Shown here: positions 12,850 through 19,866 of the stretch, in pieces | Position numbering within the stretch: the stretch's first letter is position 1 | How the letters are laid out: every line of letters starts with the position of its first letter | From: Protaetiibacter intestinalis | GTDB taxonomy: Bacteria; Actinomycetota; Actinomycetes; Actinomycetales; Microbacteriaceae | Length of the DNA: 64,000 bases | Assembly: GCF_003627075.1 (NCBI RefSeq) | Contig: NZ_CP032630.1 | Coordinates: forward strand, 2,728,001 to 2,792,000 | Direction: 5' to 3' | The notes under the pieces: model-generated | Told to the model about the DNA's origin: nothing | The model's input: only the letters and a program-made list of their open reading frames with translations | Database searches by the model: none | Translations under genes and position numbers: made by a program

Positions 12850-14540
12850 GGGGCGAGGGCGGTGCGCAGGGTGTCGAGCCCGACGCCGCCGAGATCGAGC
12901 GCGTGCTTGTGGAAGGCGCGGAACGAGAACGCCGACCCCGCCCGACGCTGGGCGTCGTCGCGGATCTGCTCCCAGATGCGCTGCCCCACCTTGTAGGACG
13001 GCGCCTGCCCGGGCCAGCCCAGGTAGCGGTTGACCTCGAAACGCACGAAGGCGTCGTCCATGTTGACGTTGCGGCGCATGAACTCGAGCGCGAAGTCGGC
13101 ATCCCACGTGCCCTCCGAGGAGAGCTCCTCGAGACCGCGCACGCGGGGCTTCGGCTTGCCGAGGTGCACGCCGATGTCGAGCACGACGCGCGCGGCGCGC
13201 ATCCGCTGGCCGTCGAGCATGCCGAGCCGGTCGGCCGGGTCGTCGAGGTAGCCGAGCTCCTCCATGAGCCGTTCGGCGTAGAGCGCCCAACCCTCCGCGT
13301 GGCCGCTCGTGCCGGCGAGCTGGCGCCGCCAGAGGTTCAGCTCGCCGCGGTTGTGCACGGCCTGCCCGATCTGCAGGTGGTGTCCCGGCACGCCCTCGTG
13401 GAACACCGTGGTCTTCTCGCGCCACGTGTCGAACTCGGTGACGCCCTCGGGCACGCTCCACCACATCCGGCCCGGGCGGCTGAAGTCGTCGGACGGACCC
13501 GTGTAGTAGATCCCGCCGTCCTGGGTGGGGGCGATCATGCACTCGAGTGCGCGCACCGGCTCGGGGATGTCGAAGTGCGAGGCGCCCAGCTCGGCGACGA
13601 CGCGGTCGCTCAGCTCCTGCATCCACGCCTTCAGCGCCTCGGTGCCGTGCAGCTTGCGGCTCGCGTCCCGCTCGAGGTGGGCCACGGCCTCCTCGACGCT
13701 CGCACCGGGGAGGATCTCGTGCGCGACGCGGGTCTGCTCCTCGATCATTCGCTCGAGCTCGCCGATGCCCCACTCGTAGGTCTCGTCGAGGTCGATCTCG
13801 GCACCCAGGAAGTGCCGCGAGCGCAGCGCGTACAGCTCGCGCCCCACGCCGTCGACCTCGGATGCCGCCGGCAGCAGCTCCCCCTCGAGGAAGTCGGCGA
13901 GCTCGCGGTACGCGGCGGCCGACACCTCGGCACCGCGGGCGAGGTCGGAGCGCAGACTCTCGGGCAGCTCGCCCGACTCGACGTCCGCACCGCCGACGAA
14001 CTCGGCGAAGAACCCGTCCGTGCGCCCGTTGCGACGCGCCTGCTCGGCCACCTCCCGCACCTGACGCTTCGCGGGCACGACGCCCTCCGCGATACCCGCG
14101 CGCAGCGTCTCGATGTAGCCGGTCACCGCCCCCGGCAGGTTGCCGAGGCGCTCGGCGATCGTCGCCCAGTCCTCGGGCGTCGCGGTGGGCATGAGGTCGA
14201 ACGACTCGCGGATCTCCTGGGCGGGCGAGGCGATCACGTTGAGGTCCCGCAGGTGCAGGCGTGCGTCGTGGGCCTCCAGCGACAGCCGGGACTCCGCGAG
14301 CAGGTCGGCCTTCGTGACCTCGTCGACCGCGTCGACCGGCTGGGCGGCCTCGAGCTCGCGCACGACCGCGCGCGTCGCCTCCGCGATCCGCTCGTGCCCC
14401 GCGGGCGAGAGGTCGCCGAACTCGCCCGTGCGGCCCGGCACGCCGATGTAGATCGCCACGTCGGGTGCGAGGTCGACGAGCGTCGCCACCCACCCCTCTG
14501 CGATGGTGTCGATCGGGGTGGTGGGGCGCGGTGCGGTCAT
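12846..14540 (-). CDS. DUF885 family metallopeptidase-like protein
   Basis: This 564-aa protein belongs to the DUF885 family of putative zinc peptidases. The motif HEGVPGHHLQ at about residues 380-390 is the family's HExxxGH-type metal-binding helix, followed by AEGWALYAERLMEELG and a late QAPSYKVGQ stretch. No secretion signal is seen, so a cytosolic enzyme is likely; the substrate is unknown. The start is the ATG at 14538-14540: the in-frame GTG three codons earlier would lie within the 7-nt spacer of a TAGGGT hexamer. The gene heads a three-gene coupled unit with DUF4166 and the epimerase. Confidence 0.87.
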   Translation of the reverse strand: MTAPRPTTPIDTIAEGWVATLVDLAPDVAIYIGVPGRTGEFGDLSPAGHERIAEATRAVVRELEAAQPVDAVDEVTKADLLAESRLSLEAHDARLHLRDLNVIASPAQEIRESFDLMPTATPEDWATIAERLGNLPGAVTGYIETLRAGIAEGVVPAKRQVREVAEQARRNGRTDGFFAEFVGGADVESGELPESLRSDLARGAEVSAAAYRELADFLEGELLPAASEVDGVGRELYALRSRHFLGAEIDLDETYEWGIGELERMIEEQTRVAHEILPGASVEEAVAHLERDASRKLHGTEALKAWMQELSDRVVAELGASHFDIPEPVRALECMIAPTQDGGIYYTGPSDDFSRPGRMWWSVPEGVTEFDTWREKTTVFHEGVPGHHLQIGQAVHNRGELNLWRRQLAGTSGHAEGWALYAERLMEELGYLDDPADRLGMLDGQRMRAARVVLDIGVHLGKPKPRVRGLEELSSEGTWDADFALEFMRRNVNMDDAFVRFEVNRYLGWPGQAPSYKVGQRIWEQIRDDAQRRAGSAFSFRAFHKHALDLGGVGLDTLRTALAP

Positions 14541-14547
14541 GCTCTCC

Positions 14548-14553
14548 ACCCTA
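14548..14553 (-). promoter_or_regulatory. -10 hexamer of the DUF885 gene (leaderless)
   Basis: TAGGGT ends 7 nt before the ATG at 14540. It decides the start codon and suggests a leaderless transcript for the three-gene unit. Confidence 0.5.
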
Positions 14554-14594
14554 CGGTGGCGCGCCGACCCGGGAGCGGGACGTCCGGCCCGCGG

Positions 14595-14855
14595 CTACTC
14601 GAGGTCGAGGTCGCGCTCGAGCATCTCGACGAGGGCGTCGAGGGTCGCCGTGTCGTCGCTCGCGAGTGTCACCCGCTCGCCGTGGTCGATGCCGAGCGAC
14701 AGCACGCCGAGGATGCTCGCGGCGTTGACGGTGCGCCCGGACGCGGTGGTCAGCGTCACGGGCAGCGTCGCCTGCGCGGCCGCCTGCGAGAACAGCGCGG
14801 CGGGCCGCGCGTGCAGGCCGACGCTCGAGGCGACGACGACGGTGCGTTCGGGCAT
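14595..14855 (-). CDS. ptsH: HPr family phosphocarrier protein
   Basis: HPr passes phosphate from enzyme I to the sugar-specific EIIA proteins of the phosphotransferase system. The 86-aa protein has the active histidine in GLHARPAA (His15 region) and the region around Ser46 in NAASILGVLSLG, where Firmicutes HPr kinase acts. The ATG is preceded by the strong ribosome site GAGAGGAGA. It sits between polA and the DUF885 gene, away from any enzyme I or EII gene in this window. It could instead be a regulatory HPr paralogue, but all catalytic residues look intact. Confidence 0.92.
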   Translation of the reverse strand: MPERTVVVASSVGLHARPAALFSQAAAQATLPVTLTTASGRTVNAASILGVLSLGIDHGERVTLASDDTATLDALVEMLERDLDLE

Positions 14856-14906
14856 CGGCTCTCCTCTCGGCCCCTTCGCCTGTGTGACGGTGCGGATGCG
14901 TTCCGT

Positions 14907-17573
14907 CTAGTGTGCGGCAGCGTCCCAGTTCGGGCCAGTCCCCAGCTGCACGTCGAGCGGCACCGAGAGCTCGGCCGCCCCCGCCATCCCGGCCGTGACG
15001 ATGCCCGTGAGCGCCTCCCGCTCGCCCGGCGCGACCTCGAAGACGAGTTCGTCGTGCACCTGCAGGAGCATCCGGGATGCGAGCCCGGCGGCGCGGATCT
15101 CCGCGTCGATCGTGAGCATCGCGCGCTTGATGATGTCGGCCGCGGAGCCCTGGATGGGCGAGTTGAGCGCCTGCCGCTCGGCGTTCTCGCGCAGCACCCG
15201 GTTGGTGGAGCCCAGGTCGGAGAAGGGCCGGCGCCGACCGAAGATCGTCGTGGTGTACCCGTCGACGCGGGCCTGCTCGACGACGCCGCGCAGGTACTCG
15301 CGCACCGCGCCGAAGCGGGCGAAGTAGTCGGCCATCAGCTCGCGGGCCTCCGCCACCTCGATGCGCAGCTGCTTGCTGAGCCCGAAGGCCGACAGGCCGT
15401 AGGCGAGACCGTAGGACATCGCCTTGACCTTCGTGCGCATGGTCGGGGTGACGTCGGCGGGGGCGACGCCGAAGATGCGCGCCCCGACGAAGCGGTGCAG
15501 GTCCTCCCCCGAGCGGAACGCCTCGATGAGCCCCTCGTCCTCGGAGAGGTGCGCCATGATCCGCATCTCGATCTGCGAGTAGTCGGCCGTCAGCAGCGTC
15601 TCGAAGCCCTCGCCGGCGAGGAACGCCGACCGCACCTCGCGGCCGACCTCGGTCTTCACCGGGATGTTCTGCAGGTTCGGGTCGTTCGAGGAGATGCGGC
15701 CGGTGGCCGAGCCGGTCTGCTCGTAGGTGGTGTGGATGCGGGCGTCCTGCCCGATCGCGGTCTGCAGGGTCTCGACGATCTGCCGGATCTTGGTGGCGTC
15801 GCGGTGCTGCAGCAGCAGTTCGAGGAACGGATGCGGGTGCTGCTCCTGCAGGTCGGCCAGCGCCTGCGCGTCGGTCGAGTAGCCGGTCTTGTTGGAGCGG
15901 GTCTTCGGCATGCCGAGCTGGTCGAAGAGCACCTCCTGCAGCTGCTTCGGCGAGCCGAGGTTCACCTCCCGGCCGATCTCCGCGTAGGCCCGCTGGGCGA
16001 TCTCAGCCGCCTGCGTGCCGAGGCGCGAGTTCAACTCGCCGAGCACGTCCGCCGAGACCGTGATGCCCTGCAGCTCCATGCGCGCGAGCACGGGCACGAG
16101 CGGCACCTCGATGTCGTGCTGCACCGAGAGGGAGCCCGGGTCGAGCCGTGCGTCGAGTTCGGCCTGCAACCGCACGAGGTACCAGGCCTCGGTGGCGGGG
16201 TTGAGGGCCTCCGTCTCGGGCACGAGCTGGCTCGGGTCGGGCTCGGGCAAGGTTTCGCCGAGGTAGTAGTAGACGAGCCCGCCGAGACTGTCGGCCTTGT
16301 TGCCGGGGCGCAGCAGCCACGCCGAGAGTGCCGTGTCGCCCGCCACGCCCGCAAGCTCGAGGCCCGCGGAGTGGAGCGTCTTGAGCTGCCGCTTGGCGTC
16401 GTGCAGGTACTTCGGGGCGTCGGAGGCGAGCCACTGCTCGAGTGCCGTGTAGTCGGGACGGCCCGGGGCCCAGGGCACCCACGCACTCTCGGTGAGGCTC
16501 GCGATGCCGAAGCCTTCGACCTGGCCGCCCACGGTCGCGATCCGCAACCCGAGCGGCAACGTGCCGTCCTTCGACTGCGTCTGCAGCCACTTCGCGAGCT
16601 CCTCGTCGATCATCGTGCGCACCACGGGGGCCGAGATCGCGGTGCTCTCCCCCGCCTCCGCGTCGACGAGCCCCGCATCCGCGGCCGCGCCCTCGATCTT
16701 GAACACCCGGTCGAGCAGGGTGCGGAACTGCAGCCGGTCGAACACCGCACGCACGGCTGTCGGGTCGATGGCCTCGCGCTCGAGGTCGGCCGGACCGTAG
16801 GGCAGCTCGACGTCGCGCACGAGACGGTTGAGCCGCCGGTTGCGCACGACGCGATCCTGCTGGTCGCGCAGGTTCTGCCCGACGACGCCCGTGATGGCGT
16901 CGGCGTGCGCGAGCAGCTCCTCGACCGTGCCGTACTGCTGGATCCACTTGACGGCCGTCTTCTCGCCGACCTTGTCGACGCCCGGCAGGTTGTCGCTCGT
17001 CTCGCCGACGAGTGCGGCGATCTCGGGGTACTGCTCGGGCCGGATGCCGTAGCGCTCGATCACCGCGTCGGTGTCGTAGGTCTTGAGCTCGCTCACCCCG
17101 CGCACGTTCGGGTAGAGCAGGGTGACGTCGTCGTCGACGAGCTGGATGGTGTCGCGGTCGCCCGAGACGACGAGCACGCGGTAGCCCTCGGCAGCGCCGC
17201 GGGTGGCGAGCGTGGCGAGGATGTCGTCCGCCTCGAAGTCCTCCTTCGAGAGCGTGCGGATGTTCATGGCGTGCAGCGCCTCCTCGAGCAGCGGCACCTG
17301 GCCGACGAACTCGGGAGGGGTCTCGCCGCGGGTGCCCTTGTACTCCGCGTACTCGCGCGTGCGGAACGAGTAGCGGGAGATGTCGAACGCGACCGCGAGA
17401 TGGGTGGGCTTCTGCTGCTGGAGCAGGTTCAGCAGCATCGAGATGAACCCGTGGATGGCGTTGGTGTGCTGCCCGTCGCGGGTCACGAAGCTGTCGACCG
17501 GCAACGCGTAGAAGGCACGGAACGCCAGCGAGTGGCCGTCGATGAGCAGGAGCGTAGGCTTTTCTTCCGGCAC
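14907..17573 (-). CDS. polA: DNA polymerase I
   Basis: PolA fills gaps and removes RNA primers in replication and repair. The 888-aa protein has a 5'-3' exonuclease (FEN-like) domain at about 1-300, a region at about 310-490 corresponding to the 3'-5' exonuclease fold, and the polymerase domain at about 500-888 with motif A DYSQIEMR (about 663), the O-helix RTKVKAMSYGLAYG (about 711-724) and motif C VHDELVFE (about 838). The proofreading DxE motif is not recognisable in the middle domain, as in many actinobacterial PolA proteins. The GTG start follows a TAGGCT hexamer by 6 nt. Confidence 0.96.
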   Translation of the reverse strand: MPEEKPTLLLIDGHSLAFRAFYALPVDSFVTRDGQHTNAIHGFISMLLNLLQQQKPTHLAVAFDISRYSFRTREYAEYKGTRGETPPEFVGQVPLLEEALHAMNIRTLSKEDFEADDILATLATRGAAEGYRVLVVSGDRDTIQLVDDDVTLLYPNVRGVSELKTYDTDAVIERYGIRPEQYPEIAALVGETSDNLPGVDKVGEKTAVKWIQQYGTVEELLAHADAITGVVGQNLRDQQDRVVRNRRLNRLVRDVELPYGPADLEREAIDPTAVRAVFDRLQFRTLLDRVFKIEGAAADAGLVDAEAGESTAISAPVVRTMIDEELAKWLQTQSKDGTLPLGLRIATVGGQVEGFGIASLTESAWVPWAPGRPDYTALEQWLASDAPKYLHDAKRQLKTLHSAGLELAGVAGDTALSAWLLRPGNKADSLGGLVYYYLGETLPEPDPSQLVPETEALNPATEAWYLVRLQAELDARLDPGSLSVQHDIEVPLVPVLARMELQGITVSADVLGELNSRLGTQAAEIAQRAYAEIGREVNLGSPKQLQEVLFDQLGMPKTRSNKTGYSTDAQALADLQEQHPHPFLELLLQHRDATKIRQIVETLQTAIGQDARIHTTYEQTGSATGRISSNDPNLQNIPVKTEVGREVRSAFLAGEGFETLLTADYSQIEMRIMAHLSEDEGLIEAFRSGEDLHRFVGARIFGVAPADVTPTMRTKVKAMSYGLAYGLSAFGLSKQLRIEVAEARELMADYFARFGAVREYLRGVVEQARVDGYTTTIFGRRRPFSDLGSTNRVLRENAERQALNSPIQGSAADIIKRAMLTIDAEIRAAGLASRMLLQVHDELVFEVAPGEREALTGIVTAGMAGAAELSVPLDVQLGTGPNWDAAAH

Positions 17574-17579
17574 GGCCCC

Positions 17580-17585
17580 AGCCTA
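17580..17585 (-). promoter_or_regulatory. -10 hexamer of polA (leaderless)
   Basis: TAGGCT ends 6 nt before the polA GTG. It lies in the 55-bp gap shared with the divergent thioesterase gene. Confidence 0.55.
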
Positions 17586-17628
17586 GCGAGAGGGCCCGAC
17601 ACCCCACCGACGACCCGATGGAGCGCTC

Positions 17629-18057
17629 ATGGTCATCCTCCCGCCCGACCTCGACCCGGAGCTCGTCGCCCGACTCGGCGACACCGGGGGCGGCCAGCTC
17701 GCCCAGAAGATGGGCATCGAGTTCCTCGAGCTGTCGGCCTCGTACTCGGTGGCCCGGATGCCGGTCGAGGGCAACCGCCAGGTCGTGGGGCTGCTGCACG
17801 GCGGCGCCCACGTCGTGCTCGGCGAGTCTCTCGGCTCGATCTCCTCGGCCATCCACGGCGGCCCCGGGCGTGTCGCGGTCGGCATCGAGATCAACGCGAC
17901 CCACTCGCGCTCGATCACCGAGGGCTGGGTCACGGGCACCTGCACCGCGCTCGTGCTCGGCCGCACGCTGTGCACCCACGAGATCGTCATGACCGACGAG
18001 GAGGGCCGCCGGCTCTCGACGGTGCGGATGACGAACTACCTCCGCGATCGCTCGTAG
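17629..18057 (+). CDS. PaaI-like hotdog-fold thioesterase
   Basis: This 142-aa single-domain hotdog protein resembles the PaaI/EntH acyl-CoA thioesterases, which hydrolyse acyl- or aroyl-CoA esters. The long-helix motif VGLLHGGAHVVLGESLGS at about residues 45-62 contains the HGG turn and the acidic residue usual in the active site; the strand NATHSRSITEGWVTG follows. The true substrate cannot be told from sequence. It is divergent from polA. In many actinobacteria a polA-thioesterase-response regulator neighbourhood is conserved, and the ANTAR regulator is indeed next. Confidence 0.85.
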   Translation: MVILPPDLDPELVARLGDTGGGQLAQKMGIEFLELSASYSVARMPVEGNRQVVGLLHGGAHVVLGESLGSISSAIHGGPGRVAVGIEINATHSRSITEGWVTGTCTALVLGRTLCTHEIVMTDEEGRRLSTVRMTNYLRDRS

Positions 18058-18063
18058 CGCCAG

Positions 18064-18166
18064 CCCATCTCAAGGAGCCCGCGCGCATCCGGGCCCCACC
18101 AGCCTCAGAAGCCGACACCTGCCACACGAACTCCGTGAGACGGGTGGTGCGACTCCTTGAGATGGG
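18064..18166. repeat. Intergenic inverted repeat, ATCTCAAGGAG type
   Basis: The perfect 14-bp arms CCCATCTCAAGGAG (18064-18077) and CTCCTTGAGATGGG (18153-18166) enclose 75 bp. The ends resemble the AACTCAGGA elements elsewhere in the window, and a GCATCC follows the left arm as in one of them. It lies between the convergent thioesterase and response regulator genes. The remainder of the 165-bp gap shows nothing else. Function is unknown. Confidence 0.65.
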
Positions 18167-18222
18167 ACGGATGGCGCATACCGCTCGGCGCGTGCGGTCC
18201 GGGGCGGGTCGGCCGCCTCGTC

Positions 18223-18828
18223 CTATTTCTTGGGCGCGAGCTGGTCGATGATCGCCTGGGCGACGTCGTGCATGGTGAGGCGGCGATCCATCGACGCCTT
18301 CTGGATCCAGCGGAACGCCTCCGGCTCGGTGAGGCCCATCTTCTCGTTGAGCAGCCCCTTGGCGCGGTCGACGAGCTTGCGGGTCTCGAAGCGCTCGACC
18401 ATGTCGGCGACCTCGGCCTCGAGGGTCACGATCTGCTGGTAGCGGCTGAGGGCGATCTCGATCGCCGGCAGCAGGTCGTTGGGCGTGAAGGGCTTCACGA
18501 CGTAGGCGAGCGCGCCCGCCTCCGAGGCCCGCTCCACGAGCTCCTTCTGGCTGAAGGCGGTGAGCAGTACGACGGGCGCGATGTGGTTCTTGGTGAGGCG
18601 CTCCGCGGCGGAGATGCCGTCGAGCTGGGGCATCTTGACGTCCATGACGACGAGGTCGGGGCGCAGCTCGGTGGCGAGGGCCACGGCGGTCTCGCCGTCG
18701 CCGGCCTCCCCCACCACGTCGAAGCCGTTGTCGCGCAGGATCTCGACGATGTCGAGGCGAATCAGCGACTCGTCCTCCGCGACGACGACACGGCGGGGGG
18801 CGCTGGGGGTGGCTTCCGTCTCACTCAC
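18223..18828 (-). CDS. ANTAR-domain response regulator
   Basis: This 201-aa protein has a receiver domain at about 13-128 and an RNA-binding ANTAR domain at about 136-194. The acidic pocket is in AEDES (18-20), the phosphoacceptor Asp63 is in VMDVKMPQLDG, with Thr90 and Lys112 (VKPF) conserved. It resembles M. tuberculosis PdtaR (Rv1626), which with its kinase PdtaS acts by antitermination on hairpin-bearing mRNAs. No cognate histidine kinase is in the window. The GTG start is fixed by a TAGGAT hexamer ending 6 nt upstream. No tandem-hairpin ANTAR target was recognised nearby. Confidence 0.92.
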   Translation of the reverse strand: MSETEATPSAPRRVVVAEDESLIRLDIVEILRDNGFDVVGEAGDGETAVALATELRPDLVVMDVKMPQLDGISAAERLTKNHIAPVVLLTAFSQKELVERASEAGALAYVVKPFTPNDLLPAIEIALSRYQQIVTLEAEVADMVERFETRKLVDRAKGLLNEKMGLTEPEAFRWIQKASMDRRLTMHDVAQAIIDQLAPKK

Positions 18829-18834
18829 CTTTGA

Positions 18835-18840
18835 ATCCTA
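18835..18840 (-). promoter_or_regulatory. -10 hexamer of the response regulator gene (leaderless)
   Basis: TAGGAT ends 6 nt before the GTG at 18828. A TAACGT (18844-18849) on the opposite strand next to it might serve the tRNA gene, with less certainty. Confidence 0.5.
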
Positions 18841-18891
18841 CGGTAACGTCAGGATGCCGCGAGGCTCCGGTTGCGGACCTCGCTCGCACCG

Positions 18892-18974
18892 GCCGGTGTG
18901 GCGGAATGGCAGACGCGACCGACTCAAAATCGGTTGTCCGTGAGGACGTGTGGGTTCGACCCCCACCACCGGCA
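18892..18974 (+). tRNA. tRNA-Leu (anticodon CAA)
   Basis: The acceptor stem GCCGGTG (18892-18898) pairs with CACCGGC (18967-18973), with discriminator A at 18974. The anticodon arm ACCGA/TCGGT encloses the loop CTCAAAA, giving anticodon CAA (18925-18927), which reads UUG. A long variable arm (GTCC/GGAC) marks a class II tRNA, and the T-arm has GGTTCGAC. The 3' CCA is not encoded (CCG follows). UUG is a rare codon in such a high-GC genome. Confidence 0.96.
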
Positions 18975-19005
18975 CCGCAGGGTATCCATCCGTGATCGGC
19001 GGGCG

Positions 19006-19011
19006 TAGCGT
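19006..19011 (+). promoter_or_regulatory. -10 hexamer of the methyltransferase gene (leaderless)
   Basis: TAGCGT ends 6 nt before the ATG at 19018; there is no Shine-Dalgarno sequence. Confidence 0.5.
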
Positions 19012-19017
19012 CGGCGC

Positions 19018-19776
19018 ATGGCGTTCGATGTCGCCGCGGAGGCGTACGACCGGTTCATGGGCCGCTACTCCGGCCCGCTCGCGGAGGAGCTGCTCGAGGT
19101 CGCGGCGGCGGCGCCGGGCCAGCGGGTCCTCGATGTGGGCTGCGGTCCGGGCGCACTCACGGAACGCCTCGCGGCGATCGTCGGCCCGGATGCCGTGGCC
19201 GGCGTCGACCCGTCGGCGAGCTTCGTCGCGGCGGCTCGGATGCGCCTGCCCCGCGCCGACATCCGGCTCGCCTCCGCGGAGGCGCTGCCCTTCGACGATG
19301 CGTCGTTCGACGGCGTGTACGCCCATCTCGTGGTGCAGTTCATCCCCGACCAGCCGGCAGGACTCGCCGAGATGCGCCGGGTCGCGCGCCCGGGAGCTCG
19401 CGTCGCCGTGACGGCGTGGGATCAGACCGGCCGCGGCCCGCTCGCCGCCTACTGGGCCGCCGCGCACGCCGCCGATGCGCACGTCGTGGATGAGCTCTCG
19501 ATGCGCGGGGTGCGCGAGGGCGAGCTCGCCGGGTTGCTGCGCGAGGCGGGGTTCGTCGACGTCGAGGCGATCGCACTGGAGGTGCCGGTGCACCATGCGA
19601 CGTTCGAGGAGTGGTGGGAGCCGTACACGCTCGGCGTCGGTCCGGCGGGCGGCCACTTCCGGGCCAGCGACCCCGCCACGCGCGACCGCATCCGCGAGGA
19701 GGCCCGCAGCGCCCTCGGCGACGGCCCGATCACACTGCCCGGTCGCGCCTGGGGCGCCATCGGCGCCGCGCCCTGA
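19018..19776 (+). CDS. Class I SAM-dependent methyltransferase
   Basis: This 252-aa protein has a Rossmann-type methyltransferase fold of the UbiE/Methyltransf_11 kind. Motif I VLDVGCGPGALTERL is at about 37-51, the acidic residue after strand 2 is in GVDPSASFV, and LASAEALPFDDASFDGVYAHLVVQF spans motifs II-III. The N-terminal AAEAYDRFMGRYSGPLA is typical of small-molecule methyltransferases. The substrate is unknown. It stands alone on the plus strand after tRNA-Leu and ends against a palindromic element before pyk. Confidence 0.88.
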   Translation: MAFDVAAEAYDRFMGRYSGPLAEELLEVAAAAPGQRVLDVGCGPGALTERLAAIVGPDAVAGVDPSASFVAAARMRLPRADIRLASAEALPFDDASFDGVYAHLVVQFIPDQPAGLAEMRRVARPGARVAVTAWDQTGRGPLAAYWAAAHAADAHVVDELSMRGVREGELAGLLREAGFVDVEAIALEVPVHHATFEEWWEPYTLGVGPAGGHFRASDPATRDRIREEARSALGDGPITLPGRAWGAIGAAP

Positions 19777-19788
19777 CGTCCCCGTACG

Positions 19789-19853
19789 CAACTCAGGAGA
19801 CCCGCCGCATCCGTGCGCCATTGCACGGATGTCGAGGCGGATCTCCTGAGTTG
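19789..19853. repeat. Intergenic palindromic element, CAACTCAGGA type
   Basis: The perfect arms CAACTCAGGAGA (19789-19800) and TCTCCTGAGTTG (19842-19853) flank shorter pairs CCGCC/GGCGG and CATCCGTGC/GCACGGATG, so the whole 65 bp can fold into one long interrupted hairpin. It fills the space between the convergent methyltransferase and pyk genes and could act as a two-way terminator, although no T run follows. Confidence 0.7.
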
Positions 19854-19866
19854 TGGTGCGTGGGGG

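Noticed and set aside
12903..18251. A plus-strand frame open for about 1780 codons opposite polA and the DUF885 gene
   Set aside because: It is a shadow of high-GC coding on the other strand: it has low-complexity Arg/Val/Leu/Gly composition and no family similarity, while the minus-strand genes have clear motifs.
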